Below, piece by piece: positions 53,416 to 60,974 of a stretch of 64,000 bases of DNA; position 1 is the stretch's first letter, and the number at the start of each line of letters is the position of its first letter. Where the stretch lies: assembly GCF_900110255.1 (NCBI RefSeq), contig NZ_FODD01000007.1:62001-126000 (forward strand). The letters are read 5' to 3'. Under the pieces are notes generated by a model. It ran no database searches and was not told the DNA's origin. It saw only the letters and a list, made by a program, of their open reading frames with translations. The DNA comes from Actinacidiphila rubida (lineage in GTDB: Bacteria; Actinomycetota; Actinomycetes; Streptomycetales; Streptomycetaceae). A program made the translations under genes and the position numbers.

Positions 53416-53446
53416 ACCCGGGCGGGACGAAGCCCACCGCCCGGGT
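53416..53446. terminator. Bidirectional terminator
   Basis: ACCCGGGCGG (53416-53425) pairs with CCGCCCGGGT (53437-53446), between convergent PBP and GroES-like genes. Confidence 0.85.
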
Positions 53447-53497
53447 CCGATCCAGGGGTCCTGGTGTCCCCGCGGCTGCCACCCGCACCCGCGGCTG

Positions 53498-53839
53498 CTA
53501 CAGATACAGGCCCGTCGAGTCGTCCGTGCCCTGCAGCCGCTCGGCCGCCACCGCGTGCAGGTCCCGCTCGCGCATCAGCACGTAGGCCACACCCCGCACC
53601 TCGACCTCGGCCCGGTCCTCCGGGTCGTAGAGCACCCGGTCTCCGACCTCGACGGTCCGGACGTTCTGCCCCACCGCCACCACCTCGGCCCACGCCAGCC
53701 GCTTGCCCACGGCCGCCGTCGCCGGAATCAGGATGCCGCCGCCACTGCGGCGCTCGCCCTCACCACTGTCCTGACGCACCAGAACGCGGTCGTGCAGCAT
53801 GCGAATGGGCAGCTTGTCGTGCTCACTGTTGGAACTCAC
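53498..53839 (-). CDS. GroES-family co-chaperonin-like protein
   Basis: This 113-residue protein is a GroES β-barrel homologue: LPIRMLHDRVLVRQDSGEGERRSGGGILIP (with the mobile loop) and AEVVAVGQNVRTVEVGDRVLYDPEDRAEVEVRGVAYVLMRERDLHAV. It is longer than the 97-102-residue canonical GroES at both ends, and no groEL gene is nearby, so it is the extra, stand-alone member and may cap a chaperonin elsewhere or do something else. Confidence 0.88.
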   Translation of the reverse strand: MSSNSEHDKLPIRMLHDRVLVRQDSGEGERRSGGGILIPATAAVGKRLAWAEVVAVGQNVRTVEVGDRVLYDPEDRAEVEVRGVAYVLMRERDLHAVAAERLQGTDDSTGLYL

Positions 53840-53849
53840 GACACCGACG

Positions 53850-54173
53850 TTACCGGCGCCGCCGCCGCACCGAGAATCCCGCCACCACGCCGAGCAGCAC
53901 CACCGCGCCCGCCGCCGGAACGATCCGCTCGAGCCGCGGCTTCCCGTCCTCCGTCACGAACTGCGCCCGCACCTTGCCGACCGCGCGGTTCGCCGCGACA
54001 TACGCCTGCCCCACGGAACGGTCCAGCGCCGACACGGCCTTCGCCTTGGTGTCCCGCACCATCGTCGACGGGTGCACCCGGACCGCGAGCTCGTCGAGCG
54101 TCGCCGCCAGACCGTCCCGCCTGCGGGCGATGTCCGCCTCGATCTGGGCGGGCGTCCTCGCACCTTCCGACAC
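53850..54173 (-). CDS. DUF3618 membrane-associated protein
   Basis: This 107-residue protein starts at a GTG 6 nt after GGGAGG. RTPAQIEADIARRRDGLAATLDELAVRVHPSTMV is the DUF3618 signature, seen in actinobacterial membrane proteins. A single helix (VPAAGAVVLLGVVAGFSV) lies at the C-terminus, ending in RRRRR, so the body is cytosolic. Function is unknown. It lies 10 bp after the GroES-like gene start on the same strand. Confidence 0.85.
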   Translation of the reverse strand: MSEGARTPAQIEADIARRRDGLAATLDELAVRVHPSTMVRDTKAKAVSALDRSVGQAYVAANRAVGKVRAQFVTEDGKPRLERIVPAAGAVVLLGVVAGFSVRRRRR

Positions 54174-54272
54174 GCACTGCCTCCCTCGCCTGATTCGGTA
54201 GCGTTCGGACAGTCTGTCAGCACGACCCGGCCCGCGCCGCGTCGGCACCCCCGTTTGCCCGAGGAGCTTTTC

Positions 54273-54740
54273 ATGGCCACGCGACTCGCCCCCGGCGACA
54301 CCGCCCCCGACTTCACCCTCCCTGACGCCGACGGCAAGCCCGTCTCCCTCGCCGACCACCGCGGCCGCAGGACGATCGTCTACTTCTACCCCTCCGCGAT
54401 GACCCCCGGCTGCACCAAGCAGGCCTGCGACTTCACCGACAACCTCGACGTACTGGCCGCCGCCGGCTACGACGTCATCGGCGTCTCGCCGGACAAGCCG
54501 GAGAAGCTGGCGAAGTTCCGCGAGAAGGAGTCCCTCAAGGTCACCCTCGTCTCCGACCCCGACCGCACCGTCCTCGACGCCTACGGCGCCTACGGCGAGA
54601 AGAGCAGCTACGGCCGCACGATCATGGGCGTCATCCGCTCCACCATCGTCGTCGACGAGACCGGCAAGGTCTCCCACGCCTTCTACAACGTCCGCGCCAC
54701 CGGCCACGTCGCCAAACTCCTCCGCGACCTGGAGGTCTGA
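54273..54740 (+). CDS. bcp: Thioredoxin-dependent peroxiredoxin Bcp
   Basis: This 155-residue enzyme reduces hydroperoxides. The peroxidatic Cys47 is in TPGCTKQACDF, with Cys52 as the resolving residue, the C-x4-C pattern of two-Cys Bcp/PrxQ. VIGVSPDKPEKLAKFREKESLKVTLVSDPD completes the signature. The ATG follows GAGGAG by 7 nt. It is divergent from the DUF3618 gene. Confidence 0.96.
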   Translation: MATRLAPGDTAPDFTLPDADGKPVSLADHRGRRTIVYFYPSAMTPGCTKQACDFTDNLDVLAAAGYDVIGVSPDKPEKLAKFREKESLKVTLVSDPDRTVLDAYGAYGEKSSYGRTIMGVIRSTIVVDETGKVSHAFYNVRATGHVAKLLRDLEV

Positions 54741-54776
54741 CGATCCCGCCCACCGCCCGGCCGTAACCCCGGTGTT

Positions 54777-54833
54777 CCCCCTTCGTTGATCCGTACGACC
54801 ACTCGAACACGAGTCCGGACCGACCGAAGGGGG
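54777..54833 (+). promoter_or_regulatory. 5' UTR hairpin that buries the HNH ribosome binding site
   Basis: CCCCCTTCG (54777-54785) is perfectly complementary to CGAAGGGGG (54825-54833). The right arm contains the purine-rich ribosome binding site of the downstream gene (start 54840). A small inner stem ACTCG-AACA-CGAGT (54801-54814) stabilises the fold. It may also serve as terminator for bcp. Confidence 0.7.
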
Positions 54834-54839
54834 CAGGCG

Positions 54840-55463
54840 GTGGCGCAGCGGTATCCGCTCGAACGGCTGGCCGAGGCGGCAGGTGAGACGTCGAGCGCCG
54901 AGGAGGCGGTGCTGTGGTTCGGAGGCGAGCCCACGCCGGCCCGCCGGAGCTACCTCCGTTCGAAGATGGCCGGGGCCGGCATCGACATCTCGCACTGGAC
55001 CAGCGGACGCGTGCGCCACACCGAGCAGCGCCTCCGTGAAGTCGTCGCCGCCTCCCGCAGCGTCAAAGACGTCGTGCGGCAGCTGGGCATCAGCCAGGTC
55101 GGCGGCAACCAGGCGCATATCAGCCGCCGCATCACGTCGCTCGGCATCGACACCTCGCACTTCGCCCGCGCACCGCGCACCCGAAGCGCTGCCGGACGGC
55201 GGGACGTGCTGGGGTGGCGCGACCCCGACCAGGGCCGTGCCCCCGGACAGGCCCTCCGCCGAGCGCTCCTCCGCTCGGGAGTGGCGGACCGCTGCGCCCT
55301 CTGCGGCACCGGGCCGGAATGGAACGGCCGGCCACTGCGGCTGCAGGTCGATCACATCAGCGGCGACTGGTGGGACAACCGGCCGGACAATCTCCGGCTG
55401 CTGTGCCCCAACTGCCACGCGGTGACGGACACCTACCGCGGACGGCGCCGGAGGACGCCATGA
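54840..55463 (+). CDS. HNH endonuclease with repeated HTH-like modules (first of a pair)
   Basis: This 207-residue protein has a GTG start after GAAGGGGGCAGGCG. Two repeated modules of ~50 residues (LAEAAGETSSAEEAVLWFG ... GIDISHW; LREVVAASRSVKDVVRQLGI ... GIDTSHF) precede the nuclease: CALC, VDHISGDWWDNRPDN with the catalytic histidine, and CPNCHA, an HNH zinc-finger nuclease. The ends of each module (GID-S/T-SHF) are a known pattern in small HNH proteins, often selfish or near phage elements. It overlaps the second gene by ATGA. Confidence 0.82.
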   Translation: MAQRYPLERLAEAAGETSSAEEAVLWFGGEPTPARRSYLRSKMAGAGIDISHWTSGRVRHTEQRLREVVAASRSVKDVVRQLGISQVGGNQAHISRRITSLGIDTSHFARAPRTRSAAGRRDVLGWRDPDQGRAPGQALRRALLRSGVADRCALCGTGPEWNGRPLRLQVDHISGDWWDNRPDNLRLLCPNCHAVTDTYRGRRRRTP

Positions 55464-56317
55464 GCACACCGCGGTACACCAGGGAACTGCTGACGCGGAC
55501 GGCCGCGGTGTCCACCAGCGCGGTCGACATGCTGCGCCGCCTCGAAACCCCCCTGGGGGCCGTGCCGTTGCGGTATCTGCTCGCCCGTCTGGACCACCAC
55601 GCCATCGACGTGTCGCACTTCGCCGACGAGCCCCTGCCCACTCGCGAGCGCAGGACCTACACGCGCGAGCAGCTCGCCGAGGCCGCCCGCCACGCCCGCA
55701 GCGTCCGCGAGGTCATCGAGTACCTGGGACACCCGCCGCGGGACAGCCCCTACGGCCATGTCCGCAAGAAACTCGACGAGTTCGGGATAGACACCCGCCA
55801 CTTCACCCGCGGCCGGCGGCACGGTCCCGAGATCCTTCCCCGGGAACCGCTCACGTCGGCCGCCGCCTCCAGCGACAGCGTGGCCGGACTGCTGAGGTCA
55901 CTGGGCATGGCCGACAACGCGGCGGCGCGTGCGCGGCTGCGGCGCAGCGCGGCCGCGCACGGCGTCTCCTTCAGCCACTTCACGGCGGGTGCGCGGGCAC
56001 GAGGCTCGGTCGCACCTCGGCGGAAGACGGCGGCCGAGATCCTTCGGCGGCAGGAGCCCGGCGCCGCCCGCACCGCCACGCGCCTGCTGCGCCGCGCCCT
56101 CGACGAGGAAGGCGTCCCGCACGAGTGCGCGGAGTGCGGAATCGGCGATGTCTGGCGCGGCCGACGGCTGGTGCTGCAGGTCGATCACGTGAACGGCGAC
56201 CGGCTGGACGACCGGCTCGGCAACCTGCGCTACCTGTGCCCGTCGTGCCACAGCCAGACCCCCACCTATGCGGGCAGGCCTCGGGGCGGGGCGGTCGGCC
56301 GGAGCCCAGTACAGTAG
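55460..56317 (+). CDS. HNH endonuclease with repeated HTH-like modules (second of a pair)
   Basis: This 285-residue paralogue of the upstream nuclease has three modules (ending HAIDVSHF, GIDTRHF and GVSFSHF) and a C-terminal HNH domain: CAECGI, LQVDHVNGDRLDDRLGN and CPSCHSQTPTY. It ends 6 bp before the tRNA-like gene at 56324, so the tRNA lies directly in its 3' region. Translation coupling to the first nuclease implies they act together. Substrate and site specificity are unknown. Confidence 0.82.
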   Translation: MSTPRYTRELLTRTAAVSTSAVDMLRRLETPLGAVPLRYLLARLDHHAIDVSHFADEPLPTRERRTYTREQLAEAARHARSVREVIEYLGHPPRDSPYGHVRKKLDEFGIDTRHFTRGRRHGPEILPREPLTSAAASSDSVAGLLRSLGMADNAAARARLRRSAAAHGVSFSHFTAGARARGSVAPRRKTAAEILRRQEPGAARTATRLLRRALDEEGVPHECAECGIGDVWRGRRLVLQVDHVNGDRLDDRLGNLRYLCPSCHSQTPTYAGRPRGGAVGRSPVQ

Positions 56318-56323
56318 CGCCGC

Positions 56324-56398
56324 GGGCCCGTACCCCAGCTGGCCAGAGGGCGCCGGTTTAGGTCCGGTGTGTCGTGGGTTCGAGTCCCACCGGGCCCA
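56324..56398 (+). tRNA. tRNA with UAG (Leu) anticodon but class I variable loop
   Basis: This 75-nt cloverleaf has a perfect acceptor stem GGGCCCG (56324-56330)/CGGGCCC (56391-56397), discriminator A, T-arm GTGGG-TTCGAGT-CCCAC, D-arm CCC/GGG, and anticodon stem GCCGG/CCGGT around TTTAGGT, giving anticodon TAG at 56359-56361. That decodes CUA leucine. The variable loop is only GTGTC (5 nt), while leucine tRNAs normally have a long class II arm. CCA is not encoded. Confidence 0.85.
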
Positions 56399-56404
56399 CT
56401 CGTC

Positions 56405-56431
56405 GGCGCGGCGCACTCTGTGCGCCGCGCC
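56405..56431 (+). terminator. Terminator after the tRNA
   Basis: GGCGCGGCGCA (56405-56415) pairs perfectly with TGCGCCGCGCC (56421-56431) around CTCTG. It also separates the convergent rdgB gene. Confidence 0.9.
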
Positions 56432-56442
56432 GGTTCGGCTTC

Positions 56443-57054
56443 TCAGCGCAGGAGTTCGGCGATCTGCGGGGCGAGGGCGCGGAAGGCCTTGCCGCGGTGG
56501 CTGATGGCGTTCTTCTCGTCGGGGGTGAGCTCGGCGCAAGTGCGGGTCTCGGTGTCGGGCTGGAGGATCGGGTCGTAGCCGAAGCCGCCGGTGCCCGCGG
56601 GGGTGTGGCGGAGGGTGCCGGTGAGGCGGCCTTCGGTGACGCGGGCGGTGCCGTCGGGGAGGACGAGCGCGGCGGCGCAGGCGAAGTGGGCGGCGCGGTG
56701 GGGTGCGTCGATGTCGGAGAGCTGGGCGAGGAGCAGGTCGAGGTTGGCCTGGTCGTCGCCGTGGCGGCCGGCCCAGCGGGCGGAGAAGATGCCGGGGGCG
56801 CCGCCGAGGACGTCGACGCAGAGTCCGGAGTCGTCGGCGACGGCGGGCAGGCCGGTGGCTTCGGCGAGGGCGCGGGCCTTGAGGAGGGCGTTCTCGGCGA
56901 AGGTGGTGCCGGTTTCCTTGACGTCGGGGATCTCGGGGTAGGCGTCCGCTCCGACGAGTTCGACGTCGGGGCCGAGGCCCGCCTCGGCGAGGATCGCCCG
57001 GAGTTCGGTGACCTTGTGGGCGTTGCGGGTGGCGAGGACGAGTCGTCGGGTCAT
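56443..57054 (-). CDS. rdgB: dITP/XTP pyrophosphatase RdgB (HAM1)
   Basis: This 203-residue house-cleaning enzyme hydrolyses dITP and XTP to keep deaminated purines out of DNA and RNA. RRLVLATRNAHKVTELRAIL is the nucleotide-binding start, ETGTTFAENALLKARALAEATGLPAVADDSGLCVDVLGGAPGIFSARWAG the core, and GTGGFGYDPIL and SHRGKAFR the late motifs. The start ATG is at 57054. It ends 44 bp from the tRNA-like gene. Confidence 0.97.
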   Translation of the reverse strand: MTRRLVLATRNAHKVTELRAILAEAGLGPDVELVGADAYPEIPDVKETGTTFAENALLKARALAEATGLPAVADDSGLCVDVLGGAPGIFSARWAGRHGDDQANLDLLLAQLSDIDAPHRAAHFACAAALVLPDGTARVTEGRLTGTLRHTPAGTGGFGYDPILQPDTETRTCAELTPDEKNAISHRGKAFRALAPQIAELLR

Positions 57055-57071
57055 GGGGCGATTATCGCCGC

Positions 57072-58205
57072 TCACGTGAGGGAGGTGAGGGCGGCCCTGA
57101 CGCGGTCGACGGCGGCGAGGGGTGTGGAGGCGTGGGGGGAGAGCCGCAGGGAGGTGGTGCGGACGGTGGGGGTGACGTCGTGGGCGTGCAGGGCCTTGGC
57201 GACCGTGGCGGGGTCGGTGCCGGGGATGTGGAAGGAGACGATGCCGGCGCGTTGGGCGGGGTCGTCGGGGGAGAGGAGTTCGCCGCCGCAGTGGCGGATG
57301 GTGTCGATGAGCTGGTCGACGCGGGTGGAGATGTGGGTCTCGATGGCGCGGACGGTGGTGTGTTCGACGAGTTCGAGTGCGGCGGCCAGGGCCGCGGCGG
57401 TGACGGGGCTGAGGTTGGTGATGCTCCAGCGCTGGGCGCCGGTGGCGGGTGGGTGTTCCTGGTCGTCGAAGGTGGCGACGTCCTCGATGCCGGTCCAGCC
57501 GGTGAGGGTGGGCTGGAGGCGTTCGAGGGCGAGGTCGGAGAGGGTGGCGAAGCCGGTGGACCAGCTGGCGCGGAGCCATTTCTGGCCGCCGCTGATGACG
57601 ACGTCGGCGGTGTGCCAGGGGAGTTCGGCGATGCCGAAGCCCTGGATGGCGTCGACGACGAGGAGCCGGTGGGGGCCGATGACGTCGCGGAGGGCGGCGA
57701 GGTCGGCGCGGTGGCCGGTGCGGAAGTCGACGGCGCTGACGGCGAGGGCGACGACGTCGTCGGTGAGGGCGGCGGCGACGATGTCGGGGGTGATGCGGCC
57801 GTCGGGGCCGGGGTGGAGCCAGCGGGGCTGGGCGCGGCCGAGGGCTGCGGTGCGGCGCCAGGGGTAGTGGTTGGCGGGGAAGTCGGTGGCGGGGACGAGG
57901 ACGGTGCCGCCGGGGATGCCGAAAGCGGCGTGGAAGAGGCCGGTGGAGGCGTTGGGGAGGAGGACGGTGTGGGCGGCGTCGGTGCCGGCGAGGCGGGCGG
58001 CGGCGGCGCGGGCGCGGGGTTCGGCGTGCATGAGGTCGTCGACGGTGTGGTGGTCGGCGCGGGCGGAGCGGGTGAGCGCTTCGGCGGTGGCGGCGAGCAC
58101 GTCGTGGGAGGGGGGCCCGTAGCGGGCGAAGTCGAGGTATCCCTCGGGTGCCTGGAAGTGGTCGGTGTAGCCGGCGAGTCCCCCGGTGGCGTGCGGGTGG
58201 TTCAT
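57072..58205 (-). CDS. Class V aminotransferase/cysteine-desulfurase-like protein
   Basis: This 377-residue fold-type I PLP enzyme shows the Schiff-base lysine in ISGGQKWLRAS, aspartate in VVDAIQGFGI, and the class V small domain (IVSFHIPGTDP). The N-terminus GYLDFARYGPPSHDVLAA is that of the aminotransferase class V family. No active cysteine loop typical of desulfurases is visible, so a transamination or deamination/lyase role is more likely. It ends 17 bp before the rdgB start, so the two may share a transcript. Confidence 0.88.
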   Translation of the reverse strand: MNHPHATGGLAGYTDHFQAPEGYLDFARYGPPSHDVLAATAEALTRSARADHHTVDDLMHAEPRARAAAARLAGTDAAHTVLLPNASTGLFHAAFGIPGGTVLVPATDFPANHYPWRRTAALGRAQPRWLHPGPDGRITPDIVAAALTDDVVALAVSAVDFRTGHRADLAALRDVIGPHRLLVVDAIQGFGIAELPWHTADVVISGGQKWLRASWSTGFATLSDLALERLQPTLTGWTGIEDVATFDDQEHPPATGAQRWSITNLSPVTAAALAAALELVEHTTVRAIETHISTRVDQLIDTIRHCGGELLSPDDPAQRAGIVSFHIPGTDPATVAKALHAHDVTPTVRTTSLRLSPHASTPLAAVDRVRAALTSLT

Positions 58206-58246
58206 GGCGGGTGGGGCTCCTCGGGGTGGCGCTGGGGAGGCGTGGG

Positions 58247-58270
58247 GAACCTGCCGTACGTTCCAGGTTC
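58247..58270. promoter_or_regulatory. Inverted repeat in the aminotransferase/DUF445 divergent region
   Basis: GAACCTG (58247-58253) and CAGGTTC (58264-58270) form a 7-bp inverted repeat with a 10-bp spacer, 42 bp before the aminotransferase start and 34 bp before DUF445. No known motif is matched. Confidence 0.4.
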
Positions 58271-58303
58271 GGCAGTGGTGGTGAGAATACGCGGGTGGAG
58301 CGC

Positions 58304-59743
58304 ATGGAGCTGGGGCCAACGACAGGGCGGGTGAGCGATCCGGAGCGGGCCGGTGACCCGGGCGGGCCCGGTGACTCGGGCGGCGGTGCGGGCGGTTCGG
58401 GAGGGGGTGCGGGCGGTTCGGGTGGCGGGTCCGGTGGGCCGGCGGTGCCGCGCGGGCCGGCGGATCCGCCGGGGGTGCCGGGCGGTGCGGGGGGTGATCC
58501 GGACGCGGAGCGGCGTCGCGGGGTGCGCCGGATGAAGCTGATCGCGACGGGCTTCCTGGCCGTGGCGACGGTGGTGTACGCGCTGTCGCGCTGGGCCGGG
58601 GCGAGTGGTGCGGGGGGCTGGGCGGGTTATGTGTCGGCGGCCGCGGAGGCCGGCATGGTGGGTGCGCTGGCGGACTGGTTCGCGGTGACGGCGTTGTTCC
58701 GCCGGCCGCTGGGCCTGCCGATCCCGCACACGGCGATCATTCCGACGAAGAAGGACGCGCTGGGCGCGAGTCTGGGCGACTTCGTGGGGGAGAACTTCCT
58801 GTCGGCGGAGGTGGTGCGGGCCCGGTTGCGTTCGGTGGGGATCGGGGCGCGGCTGGGGGGCTGGCTGGCGGAGCCGTCGTCGGCGGACCGGGTGACGGAG
58901 CAGGCGGCGGCCGCGTTGCGGGGTGTGCTGACGGTGCTGCGGGATTCCGACGTGCAGGCGGTGGTGAGCGAGGCGATCACGCGGCGGGCGGAGGCGCAGG
59001 AGATCGGGCCGGGGCTGGGGAAGCTGCTGGAGCGGATCGTCGCGGACGGCGGGCACCGGCGGATGGTTGATCTGGTGCTGGCGCGGGCGCGGGACTGGCT
59101 GATCCTGCACGGTGATTCGGTGATGGACGCGGTGCAGGGCGGGGCGCCGGGCTGGACGCCGCGGTTCGTGGACCGCAAGGTCGGTGAGCGCGTCTACAAG
59201 GAGTTGCTGCGGTTCGTCACGGAGATGCGGGACTCGCCGGGGCATCCGGCGCGGGGGGCGGTGGATCGTTTCCTGTCCGATTTCGCGGTGGAGCTCCAGT
59301 CGGATGCCGACACCCGGGCGCGGGTGGAGCGTCTGAAGCGGGATCTGCTGGCGCGGGGTGAGGTGCAGGACCTGATCCAGTCGGCGTGGGGTGCGGTCCG
59401 GACGATGATGGTGGCGGCGGCGGAGGACGAGCGCAGCGAGCTGCGTCTGCGGGCGCGGGCGTCGCTGATGTCGCTGGGGACGCGGCTGGCGACGGACGAG
59501 CGGCTGCAGGCGAAGGTCGACTCGTGGCTGGAGGACGCGGCGACGTATCTGGTGACGACGTACCGGGACGAGATCACGTCGCTGATCAGCGAGACGGTGG
59601 CGGGCTGGGACGCGGATCAGACGTCGCGGAAGATCGAGGCGCATGTGGGGCGGGATCTGCAGTTCATCCGGATCAACGGCACGGTGGTGGGTGCGCTCGC
59701 GGGTCTGCTGATCTACACGGTCGCGCACGCGGCGGGTGGTTGA
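58304..59743 (+). CDS. DUF445 family membrane protein
   Basis: This 479-residue protein has a Gly/Ser/Pro-rich N-terminus (residues ~20-65, GGGAGGSGGGAGGSGGGSGG). The domain opens at RMKLIATGFLAVATVVYALSRW, a membrane helix, with AEAGMVGALADWFAVTALFRRPLGLPIPHTAIIPTKKDALGASLGDFVGENFL as the DUF445 core. A long soluble helical section follows, and a last helix (VVGALAGLLIYTVAHAA) closes it. Function is unknown. GTG starts at 58295 and 58332 are alternatives. Plus-strand G-richness is marked in this gene. Confidence 0.85.
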   Translation: MELGPTTGRVSDPERAGDPGGPGDSGGGAGGSGGGAGGSGGGSGGPAVPRGPADPPGVPGGAGGDPDAERRRGVRRMKLIATGFLAVATVVYALSRWAGASGAGGWAGYVSAAAEAGMVGALADWFAVTALFRRPLGLPIPHTAIIPTKKDALGASLGDFVGENFLSAEVVRARLRSVGIGARLGGWLAEPSSADRVTEQAAAALRGVLTVLRDSDVQAVVSEAITRRAEAQEIGPGLGKLLERIVADGGHRRMVDLVLARARDWLILHGDSVMDAVQGGAPGWTPRFVDRKVGERVYKELLRFVTEMRDSPGHPARGAVDRFLSDFAVELQSDADTRARVERLKRDLLARGEVQDLIQSAWGAVRTMMVAAAEDERSELRLRARASLMSLGTRLATDERLQAKVDSWLEDAATYLVTTYRDEITSLISETVAGWDADQTSRKIEAHVGRDLQFIRINGTVVGALAGLLIYTVAHAAGG

Positions 59744-60067
59744 TGCGGCGGGTGGCTGACGGGGCGGGTGGCTGACGTGGCCGCCGGGTGACGGGGTCGG
59801 CGACCGCCGCGCCGGGTGGGGCGAGCGGCCGCCTGAGGGTTCGCCGCTCCGACGTCTGCGTGGGCGTTCGTGGTGGTGGTGGCGGGGCGCGGCGCCGGGG
59901 CGGGGGCTGCGGCGTGGGCGGGTCGGTCCGTCCACGGGCTGATCAGGGGGTTGCGCGACGAGGACGGGGGATTGGAGGATCTGACAAGACATCGGATGAT
60001 CCTCGTGGGGCCGGGCGGGAGTGCGGCCGAGGGCGGGGCGAACCCATCGACTTACGGAGTGCACACG
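59744..60067. other. Intergenic region before the FAH-family gene
   Basis: This 324-bp gap is G-rich until 59930. It contains GCGGGTGGCTGACGGGGCGGGTGGCTGACG direct repeats near 59750 and the perfect inverted repeat at 59975-60004. The FAH frame stays open upstream to 59870, but codon quality and lack of a ribosome binding site argue against a longer protein. Confidence 0.55.
59975..60004. promoter_or_regulatory. Inverted repeat GAGGATC-N16-GATCCTC
   Basis: A perfect 7-bp inverted repeat encloses CTGACAAGACATCGGAT. The interior contains ACATCGGATGAT, which resembles GntR/FadR-type operators seen before sugar-acid and fumarylacetoacetate-hydrolase-type genes. It ends 64 bp before the FAH gene start. 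Confidence 0.6.
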
Positions 60068-60922
60068 ATGAAGCTGCTGCGTGTCGGACCCGCCGGGGCG
60101 GAGCGCCCGGCCCTGCTGGACCGCGGGGGCGTGCTGCGGGACCTGAGCGGCCTGGTGGCCGACGTCGACGGCCACCTGCTGGCCGACGGCGACGCGCTGG
60201 CGCGCGTGGCCGAGGCGGAGGCCGGCGGGTCGCTGCCGGAGCTGGACGCCGGCCCGCGGGTGGGCCCGCCGCTGGCGCGGATCGGCAAGATCGTCTGCAT
60301 CGGCCTGAACTACCACGACCATGCCGCGGAGACCGGCGCGCAGCCGCCGTCCGAGCCGGTGGTGTTCATGAAGGCGCCGGACACGGTGGTCGGCCCGGAG
60401 GACACGGTGCTGGTGCCGCGGGGCAGCCGGAAGACCGACTGGGAGGTGGAGCTGGCGGTGGTGATCGGCCGGGAGCTGCGGTACGCCGCGTCGCACGAGG
60501 AGGCGATGGCCGCGGTGGCCGGCTACGCGATCGCGCACGACGTGTCCGAGCGGGAGTTCCAGATCGAGCGCGGCGGCCAGTGGGACAAGGGCAAGAACTG
60601 CGAGACGTTCAACCCGCTGGGCCCGTGGCTGGTCACCGCGGACGAGGTGCCGGACCCGCAGGCGCTGCCGCTGAAGCTGTGGGTGAACGGCGAGCTGAAG
60701 CAGGACGGCTCGACCGCGGACCAGATCTTCCCGGTCGCCGAAGTGGTGCGCTACCTCAGCCAGTTCATGACGCTGTACCCCGGTGACGTGATCAACACCG
60801 GCACGCCCGCGGGGGTGGCCCTCGGCCAGCCCGAGCCGAAGCCGTACCTGAAGGCGGGCGACGTGGTCGAGCTGGCCGTCGAGGGGCTGGGCCTGCAGCG
60901 TCAGGTGTTCGCGCAGGCCTGA
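60068..60922 (+). CDS. Fumarylacetoacetate hydrolase family protein
   Basis: This 284-residue enzyme has an N-terminal small domain (~1-75) and the FAH domain: CIGLNYHDHAAETGAQPPSEPVVFMKAPDTVVGPED, TDWEVELAVVIGRE with the metal-binding Glu residues, AHDVSERE, and FNPLGPWLVTADEV. The GDVINTGTPAGVALGQ signature is that of 2-hydroxyhepta-diene-dioate isomerase/ureidoglycolate-type members. It is often found in L-fucose, L-rhamnose or uronate acid pathways. True tyrosine FAH is longer, so it is not the partner of hppD. Confidence 0.9.
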   Translation: MKLLRVGPAGAERPALLDRGGVLRDLSGLVADVDGHLLADGDALARVAEAEAGGSLPELDAGPRVGPPLARIGKIVCIGLNYHDHAAETGAQPPSEPVVFMKAPDTVVGPEDTVLVPRGSRKTDWEVELAVVIGRELRYAASHEEAMAAVAGYAIAHDVSEREFQIERGGQWDKGKNCETFNPLGPWLVTADEVPDPQALPLKLWVNGELKQDGSTADQIFPVAEVVRYLSQFMTLYPGDVINTGTPAGVALGQPEPKPYLKAGDVVELAVEGLGLQRQVFAQA

Positions 60923-60974
60923 CGCACCGGCCGCGTGCGAGGTCCGCTCGCGGCGGTGTGCCGTGGGGGCGGGG

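Noticed and set aside
54840-56317. HNH pair as intron-borne homing endonucleases
   Set aside because: No group I or II intron core is visible, and the flanking genes and tRNA are uninterrupted.
59756-59880. Upstream extension of the FAH-family protein to 59870
   Set aside because: The added residues are valine/glycine/alanine-rich noise, there is no ribosome binding site, and the extension would run through the inverted-repeat operator.
60068-60922. Partner of hppD in tyrosine breakdown (true fumarylacetoacetase)
   Set aside because: The protein is 284 residues with the short FAH-domain pattern, lies 34 kb away and has a sugar-acid-like promoter; true fumarylacetoacetase is about 420 residues.
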